Source: Streptomyces sedi (GTDB lineage Bacteria > Actinomycetota > Actinomycetes > Streptomycetales > Streptomycetaceae). Taken from it: a stretch of DNA of 64,000 nt. A model generated the notes under the pieces. It worked only from the letters and a program-made list of their open reading frames with translations, ran no database searches and had not been told where the DNA came from. Positions 25,488-34,130 of the stretch are shown in pieces (the first letter of the stretch is position 1; every line of letters starts with the position of its first letter). Location: contig NZ_VDGT01000002.1 of assembly GCF_006335015.1 (NCBI RefSeq), forward strand, positions 62,001 to 126,000, in the 5' to 3' direction. The translations under genes were made by a program, and so were the position numbers.

Positions 25488-26297
25488 TCAGGCGCGGGCG
25501 CGGCGGGCGAGCATCACCGCGCCGCCGCCGGCGACCAGCACCGCGCCGCCGATGCCGGCGACGAGGGGCGTGGCGGAAGAGCTGCCGGTCTCGGCCAGCT
25601 CCGGGTCGTCGGTGTCACCCTGCGGGGTGGCCGAGTTGGGCTCGCTGGCCGGGGCTGCCGTGTCGGGCTCCGCCTGCTCCTCGGGGGTCTCCTCGCCGGG
25701 GGCCTCCCCACCCTCGGCGACGAGCGCCCACTCGGCCTCGTTCTCGGCGCGGTAGCACGTGCCCTCGGCCTGCTCGTCGAAGTGGCGCGCGCTGACCCAC
25801 GCCTCGAACCAGCCCGGCCGGTCCTGTTCGGCGCGGGTGCGGATCTGGGCCTCGGCGGTCTCGCCCGGCGCCAGCTCGTCGATCACTCCGAAGTGCCCCT
25901 CGGCGGTGTCGCTCTCGAACGGCACGTTGCGCCATTCGCCGTCCACGTTCCACTGGAGGGAGAACGGGAACGGGTCGTCCGAGCCGTCCGAGACGTTGTA
26001 CCAGCCTTCGAGCTTGGCGAAGATGTCGCTGACCGGCTCCTCGCCGACGTTGGTGACCACATAGGTGAACTCGGTCCACTCGGTGGGGGAGGCGCTCTCC
26101 TCGGGGACGCCGTCCAGCCCGACGGCGATGTCGTCGGCGTCCTGGAGGTCCTCGCAGTAGGGCAGTTCGCCCAAGCCCACCGGGGCGATCGGGAGCCCCG
26201 CCGCCTGTGCCGCCGGGGCCGTGGCGAGCAGCAGCGCGGGCAGGGACACGGCTCCGGCCGCCACGGCGGCCAGGGTACGACGCTGGGAACGCTTCAC
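25488..26297 (-). CDS. Secreted, sortase-anchored surface protein (LAETG signal)
   Basis: Exported protein of 269 residues. The start was set at the GTG at 26297, giving MKRSQRRTLAAVAAGAV, a standard signal peptide with cleavage near AQAAG. The mature part (about 35-190) is an acidic beta-rich domain with two cysteines (LPYCEDLQD and EGTCYRAEN) that may form a disulfide. An acidic Glu/Pro/Thr stretch spans the wall. It ends with LAETGSSS, a hydrophobic helix and RRARA, the arrangement cut by actinobacterial class E sortases (LAxTG). No sortase gene is in the window. The domain has no recognisable function; a surface or aerial-hypha structural role is only a guess. Confidence 0.82.
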   Translation of the reverse strand: MKRSQRRTLAAVAAGAVSLPALLLATAPAAQAAGLPIAPVGLGELPYCEDLQDADDIAVGLDGVPEESASPTEWTEFTYVVTNVGEEPVSDIFAKLEGWYNVSDGSDDPFPFSLQWNVDGEWRNVPFESDTAEGHFGVIDELAPGETAEAQIRTRAEQDRPGWFEAWVSARHFDEQAEGTCYRAENEAEWALVAEGGEAPGEETPEEQAEPDTAAPASEPNSATPQGDTDDPELAETGSSSATPLVAGIGGAVLVAGGGAVMLARRARA

Positions 26298-26497
26298 GGG
26301 AACGCTCACTCCTTCTTCGGCTACGTATCTGTGTGCGCGTCCGGTGGGGTGCTTCTCGCTCCCTGCGGACACCGGTTCGACGGTGGCCGCGGCGTTCCGG
26401 TTGCCCTCCTGTGTCACAGACGTGTCACCAGAAGTGGAGGATTCCGTTCACCTTTGATCGCTCCTGGCCCGTTCCCTCGTCACCGGGAGGGGCGCGG

Positions 26498-27958
26498 TCA
26501 GGGCTTCGCCCCCTCGGCGGCCAGCGGGGTCTCCTCCGTGGGCTCGGCAGGCTCCGTCGGGGCGTCCGCCGCGCGGACCGGGATCAGGGTGGCCACGGCG
26601 GCGGCCACCAGCGCGACGCCGGCGCCGATCATCATCGCCACCCGGAACCCGTTCTCCGAGGGCAGCGGGAACCCGCCGAACTCCGTCGTCATCTGGGCCA
26701 GCACCACACCCACCACGGCGGCGGCCACCGAGGTGCCCACCGAACGCATCAACGTGTTGAAGCTGTTGGCCGACGCCGTCATGGAACGCGGCACCGCGCC
26801 CATGATCAGGGTCGGCATCGCGCCGTAGGCGAGCCCGACGCCGGAGCTGACGACCATGGTCACCAGCAGCAGACCCCAGGTCGAACCGAGCAGCGGCAGC
26901 GAGACCGCGTAGCCGCAGGAGATCACGACGCTGCCGACGGCCAGCGTCACCTTGGGGCCCCTGGCCGCCGAGAGCTTGGCGCCGAACGGGGAGAGCACCA
27001 TCATCATCAGCCCGCCGGGCGCCATCCACAGGCCCATGGCCATCATCGACTGGCCCAGGCCGTAGCCGGTCTCCTCGGGCAGTTGGAGCAGCTGCGGAAC
27101 GACCAGCGCCTGGGCGTACATCGAGAAGCCGACCAGCACCGACGCCATGTTGGTGAAGAGCACCTGGGGGCGCGCGGCCAGCCGCAGGTCGACCAGCGGT
27201 TCCGCGAACCGCAGTTCCCAGCGGCCCCAGGCCAGCAGCAGCACGGCGGCGCCGGCGAAGAGCCCCAGCGTCGTGGCGCTGCCCCAGCCCCAGTCCGACC
27301 CCTTGGAGACCGCCAGCAGCAGACAGACCAGCCCGCCGCCGAGCCCCAGCGCGCCGACGCCGTCGAACCTGGCCCGGTGGCCGGCCGTGTCGCCCGCCGG
27401 GACGAATACCCAGATCAGCGCGCCCACCAAGGCGCTCAGCCCGGCGGCGACCCAGAACAGCGCGCGCCAGCTGGTGTTCTCGGCGACGGCCGCGGAGAAC
27501 GGCAGCCCCAGCGCGCCGCCGACGCCCATCGAGGCGCTGATCAACGCGATGGAGGTGCCGAGCCGTTCGGGCGGCAGCACGTCGCGCAGCAGGCTCAGGC
27601 CGAGCGGGACCACGCCCATGCCCAGACCCTGGAGCCCGCGGCCGACGATCATCGTGACGACGGACGAGGAGAGCGCGCAGACCACCGAGCCGATCACCAG
27701 CGGCGCGACCGAGACCAGCAGCATCCGCCGCTTGCCGTACATGTCGCCGAGTCGTCCGGAGACGGGCGTGGCCACGGCGGCGACGAGCAGGGTCGCGGTG
27801 ACCACCCAGGACGCGTTGGACGCCGAGGTGTCCAGCAGCGTCGCCAACTCGCCGAGCAGCGGCACCACCAGGGTCTGCATGAGCGCCGCCGTGATGCCGG
27901 CGAACGCGAGGATGCCGACGACGCCGCCGGGTGGGGCGGGACGCGGGGGAACGGACAC
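26498..27958 (-). CDS. DHA2-type (14-TM) MFS drug exporter
   Basis: Efflux transporter of 486 residues in the EmrB/QacA branch. The first helices run from VVGILAFAGITAALMQTLVV, with the conserved LGDMYGKRRML loop between helices 2 and 3. VVCALSSSVVTMIVGRGLQG and the antiporter motif region near PLGLSLLRDVLP follow. About 14 helices can be counted. The GTG at 27958 (preceded by GAGAGG) was chosen over the longer open frame, which has no family similarity. It diverges from a MarR repressor across a dyad-rich promoter region, the classic arrangement for a drug-inducible pump. The substrate is unknown. Confidence 0.88.
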   Translation of the reverse strand: MSVPPRPAPPGGVVGILAFAGITAALMQTLVVPLLGELATLLDTSASNASWVVTATLLVAAVATPVSGRLGDMYGKRRMLLVSVAPLVIGSVVCALSSSVVTMIVGRGLQGLGMGVVPLGLSLLRDVLPPERLGTSIALISASMGVGGALGLPFSAAVAENTSWRALFWVAAGLSALVGALIWVFVPAGDTAGHRARFDGVGALGLGGGLVCLLLAVSKGSDWGWGSATTLGLFAGAAVLLLAWGRWELRFAEPLVDLRLAARPQVLFTNMASVLVGFSMYAQALVVPQLLQLPEETGYGLGQSMMAMGLWMAPGGLMMMVLSPFGAKLSAARGPKVTLAVGSVVISCGYAVSLPLLGSTWGLLLVTMVVSSGVGLAYGAMPTLIMGAVPRSMTASANSFNTLMRSVGTSVAAAVVGVVLAQMTTEFGGFPLPSENGFRVAMMIGAGVALVAAAVATLIPVRAADAPTEPAEPTEETPLAAEGAKP

Positions 27959-28012
27959 GGGGGGCCTCTCTTCACGCGGTTCTACGAGTCTTCGTGCGGG
28001 TCCACGAAAGCG

Positions 28013-28065
28013 ATATGCAGAATACACATCGTATGCATGATGCATGTGAGATGTAGCGTGCATAT
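28013..28065. promoter_or_regulatory. Nested dyad operator between the DHA2 pump and MarR genes
   Basis: Two ATGCAT palindromes (28033-28038 and 28040-28045) flank a single G. The outer arms ATATGC (28013-28018) and GCATAT (28060-28065) share the same centre at 28039. The AT-rich island lies between divergent genes in very GC-rich surroundings, as expected for a MarR operator. Confidence 0.6.
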
Positions 28066-28120
28066 TGCCCGTGGTATACCTTCCGTGGGCGCACGAGGGA
28101 ACGAAATGGCGCCCCGTGCC

Positions 28121-28170
28121 GGTCGGAAGCAGTCGCGAGTGACCGGAAGCAGTCGCAAGCGGTCGGATGC
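28121..28170. repeat. 20-bp tandem repeat (2.5 copies) before the MarR ribosome site
   Basis: Units starting at 28121, 28141 and 28161 share (G)(G/A)(T/C)CGGAAGCAGTCGC(G/A)AG; the third is partial and runs into AGGAGG. They lie in the untranslated leader, because the GTG start is at 28185. Confidence 0.75.
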
Positions 28171-28184
28171 AGGAGGACGCGCCC

Positions 28185-28640
28185 GTGGACGAGCCCATCC
28201 GCCGGCTCGAATTCGAGACGATGTTGCTGACGCGCCACTCCGACCTGTTCAACGCGCAGGCCAGGCGCGCCAGTCGGCGGCTGGACCGCAGCGCCTACGT
28301 GTTGCTCAGCCGCATCGAGATCGACGGGCCGATGTCGATCGGCCAGCTCGCCAACGCGTTCGGACTCGACTGCTCGACGCTCAACCGGCAGACGGCGGCG
28401 ATGCTGCGCGCCGGGGTCGTCGAACGCATCCCGGACCCGGAGGGCGGGATCGCGCGCAAGTTCAGCATCACCGCCGAGGGGCGCGCACGGCTCACGGACG
28501 ACCGCCGGCGCAACCACGAGTCGCTGGCGCGCATCCTCGACGGCTGGGAGCCGGAGGAAGTGGCCGACTTCGTGGCCATGGTGCACCGTTTCAACGAGGG
28601 CATCGAACGACTCGAAGGCCGGCCCTGGCCCCGCCCGTAG
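28185..28640 (+). CDS. MarR-family regulator of the divergent pump
   Basis: Repressor of 151 residues. The winged helix-turn-helix spans about 35-105: YVLLSRIEIDGPMSIGQLAN, the recognition helix DCSTLNRQTAAMLRAGVVER, and the wing with EGGIARKFSITAEG. Terminal helices for dimerisation are present. The GTG at 28185 has AGGAGG eight bases upstream and is preferred over the ATG at 28167, which lacks a site. The divergent DHA2 pump and the nested dyads suggest autoregulation and ligand-induced efflux. The stop codon lies in a four-copy 14-bp tandem repeat. Confidence 0.9.
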   Translation: MDEPIRRLEFETMLLTRHSDLFNAQARRASRRLDRSAYVLLSRIEIDGPMSIGQLANAFGLDCSTLNRQTAAMLRAGVVERIPDPEGGIARKFSITAEGRARLTDDRRRNHESLARILDGWEPEEVADFVAMVHRFNEGIERLEGRPWPRP

Positions 28641-28691
28641 GAGGCGTGCCGTAGGAGGCCCGCCATAGGGCGCCCTCCGTAGGGCGGCCCC
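28636..28691. repeat. Four-copy 14-bp tandem repeat containing the MarR stop codon
   Basis: Units begin at 28636, 28650, 28664 and 28678, each with CGTAG or CATAG then GR and GC. The TAG of the first is the stop codon of the regulator. The copies place TAG in all three frames (28638, 28652, 28666, 28680). Confidence 0.8.
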
Positions 28692-28779
28692 TCAGGGCGG
28701 CGCCCCGTTCACCGCGCGCGGGTTTCCCCCCGAGGCGTGGCCCGAGGCGTGGCCCGAGGCCGAGGGCGAGGGCGGCGCC

Positions 28780-29301
28780 TCAGGCCCCCACCGTGCCGTC
28801 GATCGCCTCGCGGAGCAGGTCCGCGTGGCCGTTGTGGCGGGCGTACTCGTGGATCAGATGGAGCATCACCAGCCGCAGCGAGACCGGTTCGCCGGTCTTC
28901 GCGTGCGGCGCGGTCACCTCCAGCGAGGCCGCGGCCTCCTCGATCCGCCGCGCCGCGGCCACCTCGGACTCCCACGCGGCGAACGCGGTCGCCCGGGTCG
29001 CGGACGAGGCGTCGTACGCCTCCTGGAAGTCGCCGCGCGCCGACCAGACCAGCGGCACGTCCTCCCGGTCGATCGTCCGCCGGAACCAGGCGCGTTCGAC
29101 CTCCGCCATGTGCCGCACCAGCCCGATCAGAGTCAGCGTCGACGGGGGCGAGGCGGCGCGGCGCAGCTGCTCGTCGGTCAGTCCGGCGCACTTGAGCGCC
29201 AGGGTGGCGCGGTGGAAGTCGAGAAAGCCGCGGAGCATGGTGCGTTCGTCGGCGACCAGGGGCGGGCCGACGCGTTCGGGCGCTTCGTCGTTCTCGGACA
29301 T
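28780..29301 (-). CDS. DinB/DUF664-family protein (probable thiol-dependent metalloenzyme fold)
   Basis: Four-helix DinB-like protein of 173 residues. The DUF664 pattern is clear: ERTMLRGFLDFHRATLALKC near the start, then LTLIGLVRHMAEVERAWFRR with the first metal His (about residue 65), and LHLIHEYARHNGHADLLREA near the C-terminus with the other two His ligands. Related actinobacterial proteins use mycothiol and a divalent metal for conjugation or isomerisation, but many are uncharacterised. It stands alone between a MarR gene and an ABC operon, so context does not narrow the reaction. Confidence 0.87.
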   Translation of the reverse strand: MSENDEAPERVGPPLVADERTMLRGFLDFHRATLALKCAGLTDEQLRRAASPPSTLTLIGLVRHMAEVERAWFRRTIDREDVPLVWSARGDFQEAYDASSATRATAFAAWESEVAAARRIEEAAASLEVTAPHAKTGEPVSLRLVMLHLIHEYARHNGHADLLREAIDGTVGA

Positions 29302-29383
29302 CCCGGCAGCCTACGTTCCTGCCGGGCGGGGCGCCGGGTCCGTGACGGTCGGCCCCGGGCGCGTCACCGCCGGTGAAGTACGT

Positions 29384-29422
29384 GATCAAACGCTTGACAT
29401 GGACCGATCCAGCGACAACATT
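29384..29422 (+). promoter_or_regulatory. Promoter with LacI-type operator before the ABC sugar operon
   Basis: A consensus -35 TTGACA (29394-29399), a 17-bp spacer and AACATT (29417-29422). Overlapping the -35 is TCAAACGCTTGA (29386-29397), a palindrome broken at one position with the central CG typical of LacI/GalR operators. No LacI gene is nearby, so the repressor would act in trans. Confidence 0.6.
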
Positions 29423-29510
29423 TCCGCTCACCTCCAAACAGTTCGAAGGCACGGACGTCAGCCCACCACCCGAACACGCTCGACTGCTCCACCTCACGAA
29501 GGAGTGAGCG

Positions 29511-30458
29511 ATGGCAACCGCCGCCCCCACCGCACCCGGTGCGGCCGGAGACGACGCACCCGCCCCCGTCGACAACCCGAGACCCCGTTGGCGCGGCGGG
29601 GAGACCCGCGCCGCGCTGCTCTTCGTCGCCCCGGCCATGATCGGCTTTCTCGCCTTCTTCGCCTGGCCCACGCTGCGCGGCCTCTACCTCAGCTTCACCG
29701 ACTACGACCTGCTGACCTCCGCCGACTTCAGCGGCCTGGACAACTACCGGCGGCTGCTGGAGGACGAGGTCTTCTGGAACTCGCTGTGGGTGACGCTCAA
29801 GTACGTCGTCATCAACATCAGCGTCCAGACCTTCGCCGCGCTGCTGCTCGCCGTGCTGATCCACCGGCTGACCCGCTCCGTGGTGCTGCGCGGGATCATC
29901 CTGCTGCCGTACCTCATATCCAACGTGGTGGTCGCGCTCCTCTGGTACTGGATGGCCGACTACAACCTCGGCGTCATCAACGAGATGCTCGGCTGGGTCG
30001 GCTTCGACCCCGTCGCCTTCTTCGGCGACGAGAGCTGGTCGATCCCCACCCTCGCGCTGGTCAACGTCTGGCGACACCTGGGCTACACCGCCCTGTTGAT
30101 CTTCGCCGGGCTCCAGATGATCAACCGCGACGTCTACGAGGCCGCCGCCGTCGACGGCGCCGGCGAGGTGCGGATCTTCTTCCGGATCACGCTGCCGCTG
30201 CTGCGCCCGGTGATGGCGCTGGTGCTGGTCCTCACCGTCATCGGCTCCTGGCAGATCTTCGACACCGTCGCCGTCACCACCCAGGGCGGGCCCGTCGACG
30301 CCACCCGCGTCGTCCAGTACTACATCTACGACCAGGCGTTCAACCGCTTCGACTTCGGCTACGCGTCGGCGATCTCCGTGGTCCTGTTCCTGATCCTGGC
30401 CGGCGTCGCCCTGGCCCAACTCAAGCTGCTGCGGGCCGACGAGTCCGACCAGTCCTGA
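29511..30458 (+). CDS. ABC sugar transporter permease (MalF type)
   Basis: Integral membrane permease of 315 residues, first gene of a carbohydrate importer. After a 35-residue hydrophilic N-terminus, six membrane helices are visible, starting with AALLFVAPAMIGFLAFFAWP, a standard opening for this family. The cytoplasmic EAA loop that contacts the ATPase is YEAAAVDGAGEVRIFFRITL. A GAAGGAG site precedes the ATG. The second permease and the binding protein follow closely on the same strand. The imported sugar is unknown; a LacI-type site in the promoter suggests induction by a sugar. Confidence 0.92.
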   Translation: MATAAPTAPGAAGDDAPAPVDNPRPRWRGGETRAALLFVAPAMIGFLAFFAWPTLRGLYLSFTDYDLLTSADFSGLDNYRRLLEDEVFWNSLWVTLKYVVINISVQTFAALLLAVLIHRLTRSVVLRGIILLPYLISNVVVALLWYWMADYNLGVINEMLGWVGFDPVAFFGDESWSIPTLALVNVWRHLGYTALLIFAGLQMINRDVYEAAAVDGAGEVRIFFRITLPLLRPVMALVLVLTVIGSWQIFDTVAVTTQGGPVDATRVVQYYIYDQAFNRFDFGYASAISVVLFLILAGVALAQLKLLRADESDQS

Positions 30459-30470
30459 AGGAGGAGCGAG

Positions 30471-31385
30471 ATGCGCACCACGTCACGCCCCCACGGCTCG
30501 GGCACCGTTCGCCGGTGGAACGTCGGACGGCTGCTGGCCTGGGTGGCCCTCTTCGTGATCATCGTGATCACCCTCGCGCCGTTCCTGTGGATGGCGCGCA
30601 CCGCGCTGTCCAACAACCGGGTGCTCTTCACCGAGCCCGGCTCCTGGCTCCCCGTCGACTTCACCTGGGGCCCGTTCGAACGGGTGCTGGGCTCGGCCAG
30701 CACCGAGGAGGCGCAGGCCGAGGGCGGCTCGGGCGCCTCGCTGCGGTTCTGGGCCTATCTGCGGAACTCGGTGATCGTCTCCACCCTGATCACCCTCGGC
30801 CAGGTCTTCTTCAGCGCCATGGCCGCCTACGCCTTCGCGCGGCTGCGCTGGCCGGGCCGCGACAAGGTCTTCTTCGTCTTCGTCACCGCGCTGATGGTGC
30901 CGCCGGTCTTCACCATGCTGCCGAACTTCGTGCTGATCAAGAACCTCGGGCTGCTCAACACCTATCCCGGGATCATCGCGCCGTTCTTCTTCATGACGCC
31001 GTTCGCCGTCTTCTTCCTGCGGCAGTTCTTCCTCGGCATCAGCCGCGAGGTCGAGGAGGCCGCGATGATCGACGGCGCCGGCTACTTCCGGATCTTCTTC
31101 CGGGTGATCCTGCCGATGAGCTCGGCGCCGCTGGCCACGCTCGGCGTGCTGACGTTCATCAACGCCTGGAACGAGTACTTCTGGCCCCAGCTCGTCGGGC
31201 AGGAGGAGAGCGTGCGGGTGCTGACCGTGGCGCTCAGCGCGTTCCACTCCTCCACGCCGCAGACCGGGCCCGACTGGGCGGGACTGATGGCGGCGACGCT
31301 GATCGCCGCCGTGCCCACCATGCTGCTCTTCCTGGCGTTCGGGCGGCGGATCGTCAACTCCATCCAGTTCACCGGCGTGAGGTGA
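30471..31385 (+). CDS. ABC sugar transporter permease (MalG type)
   Basis: Second permease of the importer, 304 residues and six helices. It begins with an Arg-rich N-terminus, then LAWVALFVIIVITLAPFLWM. The EAA loop EEAAMIDGAGYFRIFFRVIL is intact. The C-terminus IVNSIQFTGVR is typical of MalG-type proteins, which end in a short positively charged tail. Twelve bases separate it from the first permease, and GAAGGAGG lies just upstream. Together the two form the membrane channel. Confidence 0.92.
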   Translation: MRTTSRPHGSGTVRRWNVGRLLAWVALFVIIVITLAPFLWMARTALSNNRVLFTEPGSWLPVDFTWGPFERVLGSASTEEAQAEGGSGASLRFWAYLRNSVIVSTLITLGQVFFSAMAAYAFARLRWPGRDKVFFVFVTALMVPPVFTMLPNFVLIKNLGLLNTYPGIIAPFFFMTPFAVFFLRQFFLGISREVEEAAMIDGAGYFRIFFRVILPMSSAPLATLGVLTFINAWNEYFWPQLVGQEESVRVLTVALSAFHSSTPQTGPDWAGLMAATLIAAVPTMLLFLAFGRRIVNSIQFTGVR

Positions 31386-31422
31386 GGTCACCGTGCACCA
31401 CGAGAGGGGAGGCGCACCCGCC

Positions 31423-32814
31423 ATGCGCACCACCACACCACGACGCACCACACCACGACGCTCCGCTCCGCGGCGTTCCGTGCCCCGGCGCCTGGTCGCC
31501 GTCGCCGGCTGCCTGTCGCTGGGCGCGCTGCTCTCCGGCTGCGGCAGCGCCCTGGGCGACGACCCGGACACCGTCGACTACTGGCTCTGGGACGCCAACC
31601 AGCAGCCCGCGTACCAGGAGTGCGCCGACCGCTTCGAGGAGCGGAACCCGGACCTGGAGATCCGCATCGAGCAACGCGGCTACGACGACTACTGGAACGG
31701 CCTGGCGCTCGGCTTCGTCGCCGAGTCGGCTCCCGACGTGTTCACCAACCACCTCTCCAAGTACCCCGAGTACGTCACCCGCGACCTGCTGCTGCCGCTG
31801 GACGAGTACGTGGAACGCGACGAGGTGCCGCTGGACATCTACGAGGAGGGCCTGGCCGACCTGTGGCTCGGTGAGGACGGGCTGCGCTACGGGCTGCCCA
31901 AGGACTGGGACGCGGTGGGCATCTTCTACGACCGCGCGACGCTGGCCGAGGCCGGCGTGGACGAGTCGACGCTCGACGAGCTGACATGGAACCCGGACGA
32001 CGGCGGCAGCTACGAGGAGCTGATCGCCCGCCTCACCGTCGACGTCAACGGGGTGCGCGGCGACGAGCCCGGCTTCGACCCGGGCCGCGTCGAGACCTAC
32101 GGGCTCTGGCTGGAGATGACCGACGGCTTCAACCACGGACAGACCCAGTACGCGATGTACGCCTACGCCAACGGCTGGCAGGCCACGGACAGCAACCCGT
32201 GGGGGAGGGAGTTCCACTTCGACGACCCGAGGTTCCAGGAGACGATCGCCTGGTGGCGGGGGCTGATCGAGAAGGGCTACATGCCGAGCTTCGCCGCCCA
32301 GCGCGGCGTCCAGTCCAGCGACCAACTCGCCGCGGGCAACGCCGCGCTGGTCACCAACGGCTCCTGGATGACCGGCACATTCTTCTCCTACGAGGGGCTC
32401 GACGTGGGCGTGGCACCCACCCCGATCGGCCCGAGCGGCCAACGGGCCACCATGTTCAACGGCCTGGCCGACTCCGTCTACCGGGGCACCGACAACCCGG
32501 AGGCCGCCTGGCAGTGGGTGCGCTATCTCGCCTCCCCCGAGTGCCAGCGGATCGTCGGCGAACACCACGTCGTCTTCCCCGCGATCACCGAGGCGTGGGA
32601 GATCGCGCGCGGGGAGTTCGCGGCCGACGGCGTCGACGTCATGCCGTTCACCCGGCACGTCGAGGAGGGCACCACCGAACTCTTCCCGATCACCGACCAC
32701 TCCTCGGAGATCGCGGCCCTGATGCAGCCGGCGCTGGAGGCGGTGATGTCGGGACGGGAGCCGGTCGAGTCGTTGAACGGGGTGAACGAGGAGATCAACC
32801 GGCTCTTCGAGTAG
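31423..32814 (+). CDS. Sugar ABC transporter solute-binding lipoprotein
   Basis: Extracellular binding protein of 463 residues, family 1 (MalE-like). The n-region is unusually long and Arg-rich. It is followed by LVAVAGCLSLGALLSGCGSA with the lipobox LSGC, so the mature protein is lipid-anchored at Cys about 40. The mature chain has WLWDANQQPAYQECADRFEE, LPKDWDAVGIFYDRATLAEA and the late NGLADSVYRG typical of the family. The GTG at 31393 would add ten residues; the ATG at 31423 has GGGGAGG upstream. The gene order, permeases before binding protein, is less common. No ATPase is encoded; a shared MsiK-type ATPase is expected elsewhere. Confidence 0.92.
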   Translation: MRTTTPRRTTPRRSAPRRSVPRRLVAVAGCLSLGALLSGCGSALGDDPDTVDYWLWDANQQPAYQECADRFEERNPDLEIRIEQRGYDDYWNGLALGFVAESAPDVFTNHLSKYPEYVTRDLLLPLDEYVERDEVPLDIYEEGLADLWLGEDGLRYGLPKDWDAVGIFYDRATLAEAGVDESTLDELTWNPDDGGSYEELIARLTVDVNGVRGDEPGFDPGRVETYGLWLEMTDGFNHGQTQYAMYAYANGWQATDSNPWGREFHFDDPRFQETIAWWRGLIEKGYMPSFAAQRGVQSSDQLAAGNAALVTNGSWMTGTFFSYEGLDVGVAPTPIGPSGQRATMFNGLADSVYRGTDNPEAAWQWVRYLASPECQRIVGEHHVVFPAITEAWEIARGEFAADGVDVMPFTRHVEEGTTELFPITDHSSEIAALMQPALEAVMSGREPVESLNGVNEEINRLFE

Positions 32815-32824
32815 CGGGCCCGCC

Positions 32825-32854
32825 CCCGGTACGGGGCCGGGCCCCCGTACCGGG
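32825..32854 (+). terminator. Terminator of the ABC operon
   Basis: Perfect 12-bp stem CCCGGTACGGGG / CCCCGTACCGGG with a six-base loop, eleven bases after the binding-protein stop codon. Confidence 0.8.
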
Positions 32855-32906
32855 AGTACGGCCCGCCGTAGTGTGCCCGCGTGGCGGCTGCCGCAGACTG
32901 ACGTGC

Positions 32907-34130
32907 GTGCGATGGACGAATGTGGGGCGTGACGCCCGGTACGCGTTGGTGGGGTTCGTGTCGGCGATGGCGATGCTGCCGTTGCTTCCGATGCTGTTGG
33001 CCGGTTTCGTGCTGGTTTCGGTGGGTGTCGGCCTGTGGCTGCTGCCCTGGATGGTGACCGGCACGCTGCGGTGGGCCGACGCCGAACGGGGGCGCGCCGC
33101 CGCCCTGTTGGGTGAGCCGCACGAGCCGCGCCGGCCCGCGGTGCCCGAGGGGCTGGTCGAGCGGTGGCGCTGGGTGGCCACCCACCGCGAGGTGCGCCGC
33201 GTGCTGCGCTGGGTGCCGCGCTTCCTCGGCGGCGGGATGGCGCTCGGGCTCTTCGGGGTGCTGTGCGTCGGCGGGATGCTCGGCACGGTGGTGACCATGG
33301 TGGGCTGGCCGCTGCTGCCGGACGACGCCAGCATGTTGGGGATACGGGTGGGCAACTGGGGCCTGGCGCTGGTCCTCGGCGTGGCGCAGTTCGCGCTGCT
33401 CGCCGCGCTGACCCGGTGGGTGCTGCCCGGCTTCGTGCGCTGGCAGGCCCGCGACAGCCTCACCGCGTTGACGCCGTCGGCCGAGGAGCGCCTCGCCGAG
33501 CGGGTCGACGAGCTGACCGAGTCCCGGGCCGACGTGCTGGACGCGCACGGCGCCGAACTGCGCCGCATCGAGCGGGACCTGCACGACGGCACCCAGGCCC
33601 GGCTGGTCGCCATCGCGATGCGGCTCGGCGTGGCCAGGGACGAACTCCCCGAGGACTCCGGCGCCTTGGGCCGACTGCTGGCGGAGGCCCAAGAGGGCGC
33701 CGAGGACGCCATGACCGAACTGCGTGAGGTGATCCGTTCCATGTACCCGCCGATCCTCGCGGACCGGGGCCTGGAGGGCGCGCTTACCTCGGTCGCGGCC
33801 GGCTCGGCCGTCGAGACCGACCTGGAGCTGGGCGACCTGGGGCGGCTGCCGGCCGCGGTGGAGGCCGCCGCCTACTTCGTGGTCACCGAGGCGTTGACGA
33901 ACGTGGCGAAGCACAGCGGGGCGGAGCTGGCCAGGGTCCGGCTGGCGCGGAAGGAGGACCGGCTGGTGGCCGAGGTCTGGGACGGCGGTGTCGGAGGCGT
34001 GGACGAGGGCGGGGGCTCGGGGGTGGTCGGCATCCGTCGCCGGGTCGCCGCGTTGGACGGCACGGTGACGGTGACCAGCCCGGCCGGCGGGCCGACCGTG
34101 GTGCGGGCGGAGTTGCCGTGCGGGTCGTGA
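32907..34130 (+). CDS. NarL-type sensor histidine kinase
   Basis: Sensor kinase of about 407 residues with four membrane helices in two pairs (about 10-50 and 105-175). Each pair is joined by short loops, so there is no sizeable external sensor domain. The HisKA_3 motif ELRRIERDLHDGTQARLVAI (about 220) carries the phospho-acceptor His. The ATPase domain has VVTEALTNVAKHSGAELARV and GSGVVGIRRRVAAL. The start may be GTG at 32907 or 32922; neither ribosome site is strong. Its 3' end overlaps the response regulator by 13 bases, so they are a cognate pair. This architecture resembles actinobacterial kinases that sense envelope stress, but the signal is unknown. Confidence 0.9.
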   Translation: MRWTNVGRDARYALVGFVSAMAMLPLLPMLLAGFVLVSVGVGLWLLPWMVTGTLRWADAERGRAAALLGEPHEPRRPAVPEGLVERWRWVATHREVRRVLRWVPRFLGGGMALGLFGVLCVGGMLGTVVTMVGWPLLPDDASMLGIRVGNWGLALVLGVAQFALLAALTRWVLPGFVRWQARDSLTALTPSAEERLAERVDELTESRADVLDAHGAELRRIERDLHDGTQARLVAIAMRLGVARDELPEDSGALGRLLAEAQEGAEDAMTELREVIRSMYPPILADRGLEGALTSVAAGSAVETDLELGDLGRLPAAVEAAAYFVVTEALTNVAKHSGAELARVRLARKEDRLVAEVWDGGVGGVDEGGGSGVVGIRRRVAALDGTVTVTSPAGGPTVVRAELPCGS

